Both the position numbers and the translations under genes were made by a program. From Streptococcus sp. CSL10205-OR2 (lineage in GTDB: Bacteria; Bacillota; Bacilli; Lactobacillales; Streptococcaceae): a stretch of DNA of 60,989 nucleotides. How positions within the stretch are numbered: the first letter of the stretch is position 1; each line of letters starts with the position of its first letter. The stretch spans positions 1 through 60,989 of the forward strand of contig NZ_JAOTIN010000011.1 in the NCBI RefSeq assembly GCF_025660655.1, given 5' to 3'. The notes beneath the pieces were generated by a model. It saw only the letters and a list, made by a program, of their open reading frames with translations, had not been told where the DNA came from and did not search any database. This document shows positions 1 to 8,993 of this stretch, in pieces.

Positions 1-77
1 CATATGATTCTTTCTAATGAGTGGTTTTGTCGCTTTTCATTATAAGTCATGTGGGACTTTTTGTCTGCATTGAAAAA

Positions 78-126
78 GCCCTATAACTTCTGTGGCGGAG
101 TTACCCACTACAGATATTATAGAGCC
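78..126. repeat. imperfect 49-bp palindrome, possible IS end relic
   Basis: Two arms of about 21 bases (78-98 and 106-126) match at roughly 17 positions as an inverted repeat around a short centre. An outer AAAGCCC/GGGCTTT pair (about 75-81 and 134-140) adds a second closure. It could be a transcription terminator or the terminal part of an ISL3-type insertion sequence; the latter rests on memory of family ends. A 37-codon ORF (49-162) runs across it but has no ribosome binding site and is probably spurious. Confidence 0.35.
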
Positions 127-243
127 AGAATTTGGGCTTTTGTTTTGACATTTTTTTCATAGATATTAATATCAAGAGTCACTACTATTGGTACTATGAA
201 AACATTACTCATCGGTTTAATCGGTACAATTTAAGGGTTCTTA

Positions 244-252
244 TGTTATAAT
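244..252 (+). promoter_or_regulatory. extended -10 promoter of the LXG operon
   Basis: TGTTATAAT is a perfect extended -10 (TGn-TATAAT) 33 bases before the first start codon. There is no good -35 at the expected spacing, which fits an extended -10 promoter. Confidence 0.6.
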
Positions 253-285
253 AAAAATAATAATATTACCTTTGGAGAATATAAA

Positions 286-561
286 ATGACGCAAATCATT
301 AGTCATCAAGAAAGAGTGGAAGAACACCAGCATACAATTGGTAATGCTCTTTCTCAATTATCTACGACGAGTTCGCCTGTTAAAGATACTCTCTCTACCG
401 TTAAGGGAAATGAAAAAGCACACGTTGTCATAGATAAAGCACAAAATCTAGCCAAGGAAGTGCAGTCAGCGATTACTGGTGCGACTGACCAGTTGCAATT
501 TATGGCTAATCAGTTTAAAGAAAACGACGATAAAAATGCGAGACGGTTTGGAGAAAACTAA
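286..561 (+). CDS. LXG-associated small helical protein (DUF3130 / SACOL2603 type)
   Basis: A 91-residue, cysteine-free and predicted all-helical protein, with no signal peptide or membrane segment. Size, composition and position first in an operon ahead of an LXG toxin match the TIGR04197/DUF3130 family. Those proteins are WXG100-like partners that bind the LXG domain and help target it to the type VII secretion system. The start has a good ribosome binding site (GGAGAA). The stop overlaps the next start (TAATG), so the two are translationally coupled. Family assignment comes from pattern recognition; the partner role is known of the family, not shown here. Confidence 0.7.
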   Translation: MTQIISHQERVEEHQHTIGNALSQLSTTSSPVKDTLSTVKGNEKAHVVIDKAQNLAKEVQSAITGATDQLQFMANQFKENDDKNARRFGEN

Positions 562-920
562 TGGAAAACCTAGAAAAGCTAAAACAAGAAGAAAAACAAG
601 TTCTTGCTCAGATGGCAGAAAATGATGGCCACCAACAGTCCCTCAAAAAAATATTTGCTAGCTATGAAACCTATGACGATATGACCTATGGATTAGAACA
701 GGCTGTTGGGGAAATCAGTTACCGTAGCCGTTATGCACATCAATTAAGAGATACAGCTCATTTCCTTAGGAAACAAAGCCGACAAACCATGGACAAACTC
801 TTTGACGAGACCATCCGCCTAAGACAATTAGGTCATCAGTTGGAATTAAAGCAAGAAGAACTACGATACCTCACTTTAAAAGAAACCAATAAACTAAAAG
901 AGGACAATCATGAGTATTAA
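561..920 (+). CDS. second LXG-associated helical protein (DUF3958-like)
   Basis: A 119-residue charged, coiled-coil-rich protein (long Glu/Lys/Gln heptads at about residues 1-30 and 75-119). It has no export signal. It sits between the DUF3130-type gene and the LXG toxin, where DUF3958-type Lap proteins are usually found; such proteins form a complex with the N-terminal LXG helices before secretion. The start overlaps the previous stop, and its own last 11 bases overlap the toxin gene, so all three are likely made stoichiometrically. The family name is probable rather than certain. Confidence 0.6.
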   Translation: MENLEKLKQEEKQVLAQMAENDGHQQSLKKIFASYETYDDMTYGLEQAVGEISYRSRYAHQLRDTAHFLRKQSRQTMDKLFDETIRLRQLGHQLELKQEELRYLTLKETNKLKEDNHEY

Positions 921-2520
921 CATGTTTTTAGAACAGTCCCACCAGCAGGCAACCAGTGTCAATGACCTCTGTCAAAATCAGTTGACTGCCTATCAAGCTA
1001 TCCAAAAAGCCATTGAAGGATTTGTTCAAGACACATCAAGTTTAAAAGGGGAGGCTTACACTGCAGCAAGGAACTACTTTGCTAATGTCTTATTGCCTCT
1101 GTCACAAGGGGGAGAACTTTACGCCCAAGTACTCTCTCAAACAATCTTCAAACTTCCCAATGAGTATATCGAACGCGTTGACAGTAAGAGCTGGACTGAA
1201 GATGAACTTCTTCGAGCGATTGAACAAGAAAATAGACAAATAGCTCAAATTGAAATGAGTAACACCTTGTTGATAAACGCCACGCTCCCAAATACCATTA
1301 AACAATACTTGCGTTACAACAATTTGGAACTCCTACGTGGGCATCAAGCTAACAAAAGAACCTATGAAACGATTTTAAATGATCTTCGTTCCTATCATCA
1401 ATACTCAGCTAGTTTATTTGATGAAATGGCTGACATTGAAGCACTAATGACCAAAGGCTTAAAAGCACTAAGTGCCTCAAGCGATAAAAACAGTCACTTC
1501 CAACCATTAACTGATAACATCTGGGCAAGAGAACTCACCAGTCGTTTTGAGACTAGAGCATTGGCCATGACCAAAAAAGATAAACTCTACTTACAACAAC
1601 TGATGGTCCAATATGGGTTTGATGTGGAAACGGCGGAACAAATCGTTATAGTTAAAAATAATATCGCTGAAAAATTCCCTAACTTTAGCCAGAAGAAAAA
1701 AGACTACATTTTTCTCAGATTAATGGGAAATGCAACCTATGATGACTGGAAATGGAGTGAGACCGCTGGTTCTTTAGATCAGTACTTCTATAGTCCAGAA
1801 CAGATACTATTAGGAAACAATGACACATCAACGATTGGTTTGTTCGAAAAACTCGGACTTTCACCTGACCAAGCTAAAAAGCTTCGATATAATCTAAGAC
1901 TACAAAATCAATTGGTTATAGGAAATAAACCTATCTCTACAATCTTAAAAGAGCAACAAAAAAAAGATTATAAAGATTATAAACAAAGATATCAAAATAT
2001 ATATGGTAGCGATGCGAACTTCGACCAGTTCTGGGATGACAGGGTAAAAGCCTTTTCAAATCACTCCGACTTTACCCACCAATCTATCACTATGGCTACT
2101 CATTTAAATACTATTTTTGGGATACCACATCTTTGGGGACGTGAAACGGTTGAAGATTTATCAGGATGGCGAGGTGATGCAACAGATGATGCCGATGTTA
2201 AACCAAGTATGGGGATTGATGACTACCAAGCTGATATAGATGCAGTTAATATTATTGAACGGATGAATAATGGTATTTCATATCAACAAGCTATGACTAG
2301 TTATTACCAAGAACTTAATCAACACTCGCCTTCAGCTTACTTCAGAGAAAAAGAGTTTTTAAATCATAAAGACTTAGATGAAGTTAAAAAAACTATTTTC
2401 AGTAGTTTGGTGCCGGGAATTGTTTCCAATGATAAAAAACTTGACTATATTGCTAACAACTATAAAGATTCCGGAGTTAAATTCTTTATCGAACAATTAG
2501 AGGCAGCCAGTCAAAATTAA
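910..2520 (+). CDS. LXG-domain type VII secreted toxin, TelC-like C-terminus
   Basis: A 536-residue protein. Residues 1-200 form an LXG domain, with the diagnostic LKGEAYTAARNYF stretch at 45-57 and long helices, the secretion-targeting part. The C-terminal half is the effector region. It carries an aspartate-rich segment at about 419-449 (GWRGDATDDAD, then DDYQADIDAVNII) resembling the Asp-rich motif of TelC, a lipid II phosphatase that kills from outside the membrane. The toxin identity is strengthened by the TipC-type immunity genes starting 13 bases downstream, since TipC neutralises TelC. There is no signal peptide, as expected for type VII export. No secretion core genes (EssC, EsaA, EssB) are in the window, so the machine must be elsewhere. 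Activity on lipid II is inference. Confidence 0.75.
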   Translation: MSINMFLEQSHQQATSVNDLCQNQLTAYQAIQKAIEGFVQDTSSLKGEAYTAARNYFANVLLPLSQGGELYAQVLSQTIFKLPNEYIERVDSKSWTEDELLRAIEQENRQIAQIEMSNTLLINATLPNTIKQYLRYNNLELLRGHQANKRTYETILNDLRSYHQYSASLFDEMADIEALMTKGLKALSASSDKNSHFQPLTDNIWARELTSRFETRALAMTKKDKLYLQQLMVQYGFDVETAEQIVIVKNNIAEKFPNFSQKKKDYIFLRLMGNATYDDWKWSETAGSLDQYFYSPEQILLGNNDTSTIGLFEKLGLSPDQAKKLRYNLRLQNQLVIGNKPISTILKEQQKKDYKDYKQRYQNIYGSDANFDQFWDDRVKAFSNHSDFTHQSITMATHLNTIFGIPHLWGRETVEDLSGWRGDATDDADVKPSMGIDDYQADIDAVNIIERMNNGISYQQAMTSYYQELNQHSPSAYFREKEFLNHKDLDEVKKTIFSSLVPGIVSNDKKLDYIANNYKDSGVKFFIEQLEAASQN

Positions 2521-2533
2521 GGAGGAAAAAAGA

Positions 2534-3217
2534 TTGCCAAAAACAAATCGCATAGTCATTATTCTTATAAGCCTTTTGGCGACTATTGCCTTAACCGTTA
2601 CTGGTCTTTATTATTATAATAATCGGATTCAAAATATTTTTGATGAGATGTATTACGATACCGGTGGCACAGGAGAAATCAGTTATGACTTATTTGGGAA
2701 GCGTTATGAAGAGGGAAGCTATGTCTTTGGACAGTTTAATGATGTGACGGTTAACTATTCAAATGTTTTTGATGAAGAAATGAATGATACACGAAATAGA
2801 GAGCCTCATGTCTATTACCGTGATGAGGTTTTGCCACCACATTACATAGAAACTCAAATTGATTTTAATTTTTTCCATAAAGATATTACTGGAATTGACT
2901 TTATTTTTAAAAAAGAAATTGTTCCTGGAGTAAGAGTTCTGATATTTGTTAGATACGATAAAAAAATAAATATACTAAACAGTAAGATTATCGCTCTCTC
3001 TTTCGAACAAGGACTAACCTATGATTACCTTGAAGAAGAATCTGCGATTAAAACCTATCTCAAAGAACATGACATTAGTGCAAAAGAGCTAGACAATATC
3101 TACGATGAGTTGATGAATGACAAGATTTTAACTGACTGGACAAACCTCTATGACAGTCAGTACTCTCCTAATGATTATGGCAATGTCAAAGTGGTTACCC
3201 AGTGGGAAAATTGGTAA
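2534..3217 (+). CDS. TipC-family immunity protein, copy 1
   Basis: 227 residues. An N-terminal membrane anchor (about 5-27) is followed by an extracellular domain with the NIFDEMYY signature just after the anchor. TipC proteins sit on the outer face of the membrane and block the TelC lipid II phosphatase. The start is TTG, supported by a strong AAGGAGG site directly after the toxin stop. The same TTG-started anchor recurs in copies 3 and 5. The C-terminal 60 residues (from about TYLKEHDISAKELD) are nearly identical in copies 1, 2, 3 and 5. This copy is in the toxin transcript and is the likely cognate immunity gene. Confidence 0.75.
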   Translation: MPKTNRIVIILISLLATIALTVTGLYYYNNRIQNIFDEMYYDTGGTGEISYDLFGKRYEEGSYVFGQFNDVTVNYSNVFDEEMNDTRNREPHVYYRDEVLPPHYIETQIDFNFFHKDITGIDFIFKKEIVPGVRVLIFVRYDKKINILNSKIIALSFEQGLTYDYLEEESAIKTYLKEHDISAKELDNIYDELMNDKILTDWTNLYDSQYSPNDYGNVKVVTQWENW

Positions 3218-3230
3218 AAAATTCAAAATG

Positions 3231-3297
3231 TAAGCTAAGGTTTCTTTTCAAAGAACCTTAGCTTTTATGCTATAATGAATTAACTTGTGTGACAATA
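3231..3297 (+). repeat. 67-bp terminator-promoter cassette, copy 1
   Basis: A strong hairpin (3232-3264, AAGCTAAGG paired with CCTTAGCTT) ends in a T-run that runs straight into an extended -10 (TGCTATAAT, 3268-3276). A weak -35 (TTCAAA) lies inside the hairpin. It therefore ends the upstream message and starts a new one for copy 2. The same 67 bases recur at 4005-4071 and 4766-4832. Confidence 0.8.
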
Positions 3298-3309
3298 AAA
3301 AGGAGTCCT

Positions 3310-3990
3310 ATGACAGAAAATTTTCAAAAAACAAAAGCGGTTAAAAAAGATCTCATGATTGTTTTAGGAACACTGTTGAGCTTAGCTGCTATCATTACTT
3401 TTTTTGTCCTTTTAAATTCTGATAAAATTGAAGCCACAAGGGTTCAAAATATTTTTGATGAAATGTATTATGAGGTAAAGGTAGGTAATAGAAAAAGTGT
3501 CTTTCATTCCTTTAATGATGTAGCGGTTGATTATTTGCATGCTCATGATGAAGAAATGAATGATACACGAAATAAAGAACCTTATGTCACTTATTATCAA
3601 GAAATTTTACCTCATCAGTACACTTATGCTAGAATTTATTTTCAATTTTTTCATAAAACAAACAATGGTGTTGGGTTTTCATTTCAAAAAGAGCTGACTG
3701 ATGGCACAATCATTTCTATCTATGCTAAATATAACAAAAAGGCAAGTATTCTTAAAAAAGATGTTATCATCATTCTTGAACAAGGACAGGATAATACTCA
3801 TCTTAGAGAAGAATCTGCGATTAAAGCCTATCTCAAAGAACATGACATTAGTGCAAAAGAGCTAGACAATATCTACGATGAGTTGATGAATGACAAAATA
3901 TTAACTGACTGGACAAAGCTCTATGACAGTCAGTATTCTCCTAGTGATTATGGCAATGTCAAAGTGGTTACCCAGTGGGAAGATTGGTAA
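3310..3990 (+). CDS. TipC-family immunity protein, copy 2
   Basis: 226 residues from the ATG at 3310, which follows AAAAAGGAG; a GTG at 3289 lacks such a site. The N-terminus differs from copies 1, 3 and 5: a hydrophilic tail precedes the membrane segment (about 18-37). After the anchor comes the family signature QNIFDEMYY. The middle part (from PYVTYYQEILPHQYTYARIY onward) is almost the same as in copy 5, and the last 60 residues are shared with all but copy 4. It is expressed from its own cassette promoter at 3268-3276, separately from the toxin. Confidence 0.72.
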   Translation: MTENFQKTKAVKKDLMIVLGTLLSLAAIITFFVLLNSDKIEATRVQNIFDEMYYEVKVGNRKSVFHSFNDVAVDYLHAHDEEMNDTRNKEPYVTYYQEILPHQYTYARIYFQFFHKTNNGVGFSFQKELTDGTIISIYAKYNKKASILKKDVIIILEQGQDNTHLREESAIKAYLKEHDISAKELDNIYDELMNDKILTDWTKLYDSQYSPSDYGNVKVVTQWEDW

Positions 3991-4004
3991 AAAGAATGAC
4001 AACT

Positions 4005-4071
4005 TAAGCTAAGGTTTCTTTTCAAAGAACCTTAGCTTTTATGCTATAATGAATTAACTTGTATGACAATA
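4005..4071 (+). repeat. 67-bp terminator-promoter cassette, copy 2
   Basis: Repeat of 3231-3297. Hairpin at 4006-4038, extended -10 TGCTATAAT at 4042-4050. One G-to-A change in its tail creates an in-frame ATG at 4063 upstream of the next gene, but without a ribosome binding site. Confidence 0.8.
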
Positions 4072-4110
4072 ATATTAAGAATAAAAAACAATACGAGAAA
4101 GGAAAAGAAA

Positions 4111-4752
4111 TTGCCAAAAACAAATCGCATAGTCATTATTCTTATCAGTCTTTTGGCAACTATTGCCTTAACCGTTACTGGTCTTTATTATTACAATAAT
4201 CGTATTCAAAATATTTTTGATGAAATGTATTATGAAATAAAGATAAAACATGGTAATAGTGTCTTTACTTCTTTTGATGATGTAACGGTTAACTATTCAA
4301 ATGTTTTTGATGAAGAAATGAATGATACTAGAGAAACAGAACCCTATGTCATTTATCATGAAGATTCCCTGCCTCCACAATACACTTATAATAGAATTTA
4401 TTTTGATTTTTTTTATAATGAAGAAAATGGCATTACATTTTTTTTCGAAAAAGAAATTACTACTGGTGATAGAGTTTCTATGTATGTCAAGTACAATAAA
4501 AAAGAAAACACTCTAAGAAAAGAGGTTGATATTGCTTTTGAAAAAGGGTTGACCGATGACTACCTTGAAGAAGAATCAAAAATTAAAGCCTATCTCAAAG
4601 AACATGACATTAGTGCAAAAGAGCTAGATAGGATCTACGATGAGTTGATGAATGACAAGATTTTAACTGACTGGACAAAGCTCTATGACAGTCAGTATTC
4701 TCCTAGTGATTATGGCAATGTCAAAGTGGTTACCCAATGGGAAAATTGGTAA
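4111..4752 (+). CDS. TipC-family immunity protein, copy 3
   Basis: 213 residues from the TTG at 4111, which follows GAAAGG and aligns with the TTG starts of copies 1 and 5. An upstream in-frame ATG at 4063 would add 16 residues but has no ribosome binding site. The anchor is identical to that of copy 1. The central extracellular part is unique to this copy, and the C-terminal 60 residues are shared. Membrane-anchored, outward-facing immunity against a TelC-like toxin is inferred from the family. Confidence 0.72.
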   Translation: MPKTNRIVIILISLLATIALTVTGLYYYNNRIQNIFDEMYYEIKIKHGNSVFTSFDDVTVNYSNVFDEEMNDTRETEPYVIYHEDSLPPQYTYNRIYFDFFYNEENGITFFFEKEITTGDRVSMYVKYNKKENTLRKEVDIAFEKGLTDDYLEEESKIKAYLKEHDISAKELDRIYDELMNDKILTDWTKLYDSQYSPSDYGNVKVVTQWENW

Positions 4753-4765
4753 AAAATTCAAAATG

Positions 4766-4832
4766 TAAGCTAAGGTTTCTTTTCAAAGAACCTTAGCTTT
4801 TATGCTATAATGAATTAACTTGTGTGACAATA
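4766..4832 (+). repeat. 67-bp terminator-promoter cassette, copy 3
   Basis: Third copy, with hairpin at 4767-4799 and TATAAT at 4806-4811. It separates TipC copy 3 from copy 4 and would drive copies 4 and 5 together. Confidence 0.8.
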
Positions 4833-4857
4833 ATATTAAGAATATTAGGAAAACTCT

Positions 4858-5511
4858 ATGACCAAAAGAAAATTTTACCGCCTTCTCTTTATTGGACTAC
4901 TAGCACCATTTATTATCCTGATTGGCTTATTCTTCTATCATTCGTCTTATAGCAATATTTTTGAACAAATGTACTTCGATGAATACCACAGTGCCACTGG
5001 TGTTTTTAGACATTATTCTACCTTAAGAGGATTGCCGGATGTCAAAAACGCAAGAGTACCAGGACCCTTAGAACCGGGGTTAAACATGGACATCATTTCT
5101 GAAGAATATGATGAAACCAAACTTCCCCAAGATATCAAACACATTGGCGTATCTTTTTACTATCCTGATTATAAAACAGAAAATGGTAATTTAATAATTG
5201 GTATTAGTAAAATCTTAGACAACAATCATTTTTTAACCGCTTTATATCATTATAATCATAAACAAAAAACATTAACCCACGAATTAATACTTGAATCAGA
5301 TGGCGAAGAGAGCTATGATAAAGAAGAAATAGCCAGTCAATTAGCTTCTTACCATATGACCTTAGAAGACGCTTATAAGGCCACCGACACTATCTTAAAA
5401 GAAAAACTATTGAAAGACTGGACACAAAATTATTGGAGCTGGTACTCTCCTGATAACTGGGGTGACGTCAAAAGAATCCAAAAGCAAAGAGAACCAGAGG
5501 ACATTCCTTAA
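4858..5511 (+). CDS. divergent TipC-like immunity protein, copy 4
   Basis: 217 residues with a membrane anchor (about 8-27) and a modified signature SNIFEQMYF. It lacks the shared C-terminal block of the other copies and ends in an Asp/Pro/Lys-rich tail, yet keeps the core layout and the late KDWTQNYWSWYSPDNWGDVK pattern, which parallels DWTNLYDSQYSPNDYGNVK of the others. It is thus an old, diverged member placed inside a recent duplication. Start at ATG 4858 with a weak AGGA site. It probably protects against a different toxin variant; that is inference. Confidence 0.65.
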   Translation: MTKRKFYRLLFIGLLAPFIILIGLFFYHSSYSNIFEQMYFDEYHSATGVFRHYSTLRGLPDVKNARVPGPLEPGLNMDIISEEYDETKLPQDIKHIGVSFYYPDYKTENGNLIIGISKILDNNHFLTALYHYNHKQKTLTHELILESDGEESYDKEEIASQLASYHMTLEDAYKATDTILKEKLLKDWTQNYWSWYSPDNWGDVKRIQKQREPEDIP

Positions 5512-5543
5512 GAACAAAAAACAATACGAGAAAGGAAAAAAGA

Positions 5544-6224
5544 TTGCCAAAAACAAATCGCATAGTCATTATTCTTATAAGCCTTTTGGCAACTATTGCC
5601 TTAACCGTTACTGGTCTTTATTATTACAATAATCGTATTCAAAATATTTTTGATGAGATGTATTATGATACCGGTGGCGCAGGAGAAATCAGTTATGACT
5701 TATTTGGGAAGCGTTATGAAGAGGGAAGCTATGTCTTTGGACAATTTAATGATGTAACGGTTAACTATAAAAATGTTTTAAACGTAGAAATGAATGATAC
5801 TGGAGAAACAGAACCCTATGTCACTTATTATCAAGAAATTTTACCTCATCAGTACACTTATGCTAGAATTTATTTTCATTTTTTTGATAAAACAAATAAA
5901 GGCGTTGGGTTTTCATTTCAAAAAGAACTGACTGATGGCACAATCATTTCTATCTATGCTGAATATAACAAAAAGACAACTATTCTTAAAAAAGATGTTA
6001 TCATCATTCTTGAACAAGGACAGGATAATACTCATCTTAGAGAAGAATCTGCGATTAAAGCCTATCTCAAAGAACATGACATTAGTGCAAAAGAGCTAGA
6101 CAATATCTATGATGAGTTGATGAATGACAAGATTTTAACTGACTGGGCAACACTCTATGACAGTCAGTATTCTCCTAATGATTATGGGAACATTAAAGTT
6201 GTTACCCAGTGGGATGATTGGTAA
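5544..6224 (+). CDS. TipC-family immunity protein, copy 5 (mosaic)
   Basis: 226 residues starting at TTG 5544 with AGAAAGG upstream. It is a patchwork. The 5' flank and anchor match copy 3, including about 23 bases before the start. Residues about 40-78 (from DTGGAGEISYDLFGKRY) match copy 1. The stretch from EPYVTYYQEILPHQY to DNTHLREESAIKAYL matches copy 2. The tail is the common one. No terminator lies between copy 4 and this gene, so they form one unit. The structure implies gene conversion or unequal crossover among the paralogues. Confidence 0.72.
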   Translation: MPKTNRIVIILISLLATIALTVTGLYYYNNRIQNIFDEMYYDTGGAGEISYDLFGKRYEEGSYVFGQFNDVTVNYKNVLNVEMNDTGETEPYVTYYQEILPHQYTYARIYFHFFDKTNKGVGFSFQKELTDGTIISIYAEYNKKTTILKKDVIIILEQGQDNTHLREESAIKAYLKEHDISAKELDNIYDELMNDKILTDWATLYDSQYSPNDYGNIKVVTQWDDW

Positions 6225-6270
6225 ACAGATCCCTTCTCACCTTTTTTGACAATCATTCAAAAACACACAA

Positions 6271-6297
6271 AAAAGTGCCACACTTATGGCGCTTTTT
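6271..6297. terminator. bidirectional terminator
   Basis: AAAAGTGCCA paired with TGGCGCTTTT, flanked by A- and T-runs. It lies between the convergent TipC array and the FUSC gene and can serve both. Confidence 0.75.
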
Positions 6298-6298
6298 A

Positions 6299-7363
6299 TT
6301 ATTGATTCTTTTCTTCTCTTTTAAAATCATTATTATCTTTAGTAACTGCTAGGTAATGATCAAGCATCAACCACATTAACCAAGCTGTGCCAAAACCGAT
6401 AAAACTACCTAACAGAACACCAATAAAGCGAGATTGAAACAAGTGAAGCGATAAATCACTGTGATTGGTAACAGATAGTAAAAGAACCATCGGCGTGATA
6501 AAAATGTTGGCAACCGCATAATTTCTAGGAACATAGTATTGTGCTAGAGCATAAAAGACAGTAATCAAGGTAATCAAAAGTACTCTAGATAAAGGGAGTA
6601 TCAATAAAAGACTGGCTCCAACTAATCCAACAAAAGTACCTGCTAAGTATTGTAAGTGCCGGTGTTTCAATGCTTCTAAGTTTTCAGCCAGTAAAATAGA
6701 CGCACAGGCAAGCGTCACCCAGTAAGGATTACCTAGATGTAAACCATGACTCAGATAAACAGACATAAACAAGGCACTGCTATAAAATATAGCATCAACA
6801 AGTGCCAAAGGATCTTTGAAAAACCTTTCTTTAAAAGTATTGTGAGGTATAGCTACTTCTGCTCTGGTTTCCGTTTTTTTGATGATGAAAGCACCAACAA
6901 GGCTAATCACAATCCCCAAGAGAAAAAATAAAATAACTTCGGCTAATTTTTTCTCAGGAATCATTATGGTCGTTCCCATGGCTGCCACCATAACAAAAAA
7001 GATACCTCCAGGTTTATGTACATTGAATAATCTGGTTAACAATCGACTGATAAAAGCAATAATTCCGACGACTAAAGGTGAAAACCAAGGAGAGTAGGAT
7101 GATAAAAATCCCAAAAGAAAGACCAGTAACAAAGACCCACCGATAATGCTAAGATTTCTAAGCAAATAAGGCATAGGAAGATTTTGATAGTAAAAAAGAG
7201 TAAATAACCCTAATGAGGCAAAATTAGAAATTAAAAAATCGTTTCTCACATAGCCGACCATCAAAACGATAAAAATAGCAAAACCAATCATGACAACACG
7301 GTAAGGGTTATCTACCATTGGCTTTAGTTCAAAAAGGGATTTCAATTGTTTAAAAATAGTCAT
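6299..7363 (-). CDS. FUSC-family integral membrane protein
   Basis: 354 residues from the ATG at 7363, with about ten hydrophobic segments arranged in two blocks separated by a hydrophilic linker (about 155-190 with KKTETRAEV). This is the layout of the FUSC/aromatic-acid-exporter-like family (fusaric acid resistance type), which is mostly uncharacterised in streptococci. An in-frame TTG at 7396 lies in the purA terminator and is unlikely. The chosen ATG begins only 6 bases after a perfect extended -10, so the message would be leaderless. Substrate unknown. Confidence 0.7.
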   Translation of the reverse strand: MTIFKQLKSLFELKPMVDNPYRVVMIGFAIFIVLMVGYVRNDFLISNFASLGLFTLFYYQNLPMPYLLRNLSIIGGSLLLVFLLGFLSSYSPWFSPLVVGIIAFISRLLTRLFNVHKPGGIFFVMVAAMGTTIMIPEKKLAEVILFFLLGIVISLVGAFIIKKTETRAEVAIPHNTFKERFFKDPLALVDAIFYSSALFMSVYLSHGLHLGNPYWVTLACASILLAENLEALKHRHLQYLAGTFVGLVGASLLLILPLSRVLLITLITVFYALAQYYVPRNYAVANIFITPMVLLLSVTNHSDLSLHLFQSRFIGVLLGSFIGFGTAWLMWLMLDHYLAVTKDNNDFKREEKNQ

Positions 7364-7369
7364 AACCCT

Positions 7370-7378
7370 ATTATAGCA
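7370..7378 (-). promoter_or_regulatory. extended -10 immediately before the FUSC start codon
   Basis: On the minus strand TGCTATAAT is followed by six bases and then ATG. A TTGAGC (7396-7391) is a possible -35 at 15-base spacing. Transcription would start at or next to the ATG. Confidence 0.55.
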
Positions 7379-7397
7379 CTTTTTTTGAAGGCTCAAT

Positions 7398-7426
7398 AAA
7401 AACCATCTCCTTTGTTAGAGATGGTT
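7398..7426 (-). terminator. purA terminator
   Basis: AACCATCTC pairs with GAGATGGTT, followed on the minus strand by a T-run, 14 bases after the purA stop codon. Confidence 0.8.
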
Positions 7427-7439
7427 TCACTAAATCACA

Positions 7440-8783
<1,344 letters not shown>

Positions 8784-8823
8784 TCATGGTAGGAGTTTCA
8801 CCTACAAGCGTATCACCTTAACT

Positions 8824-8852
8824 ATTATATGAAATTATGGTTTATTTTTCAA
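8824..8852 (-). promoter_or_regulatory. purA promoter
   Basis: Minus strand TTGAAA (8852-8847), a 17-base spacer, TATAAT (8829-8824). No PurR-type box was recognised near it. Confidence 0.75.
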
Positions 8853-8929
8853 CAGACAATAGGAGAATCTTCTGTTTTCTTATCTTTTTATTTTCTAACA
8901 AAAAACATGGGCATTTTTCATGCTTTTCA

Positions 8930-8958
8930 TTGTCATAACCATGATATTGCGTTACAAT
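8930..8958 (+). promoter_or_regulatory. promoter of the xpaC-telA pair
   Basis: TTGTCA (8930-8935), a 17-base spacer, TACAAT (8953-8958), 35 bases before the start. Confidence 0.75.
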
Positions 8959-8993
8959 AATAGCAACTATTAAATGTTAGTAAAGGATAAATC

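Larger units (their letters stand above)
1..285. other. left-edge intergenic region before the LXG operon
   Basis: No convincing gene. It holds the palindrome at 78-126, a TTGACA box at 145-150 with an A/T-rich -10-like TAATAT at 167-172, and a 12-codon open frame (196-234) that looks like a signal-peptide start cut short. The promoter of the downstream operon lies at its right end. Confidence 0.5.

Noticed and set aside
49..162. 37-codon ORF over the left palindrome
   Set aside because: No ribosome binding site; the coding potential is explained by the palindrome itself.
196..234. 12-codon signal-peptide-like ORF before the LXG operon
   Set aside because: Too short to support, no ribosome binding site; kept only as a possible scar.
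4063..4110. Upstream ATG extension of TipC copy 3
   Set aside because: Created by a single base change in the cassette tail; no ribosome binding site, whereas the TTG at 4111 has one and aligns with copies 1 and 5.
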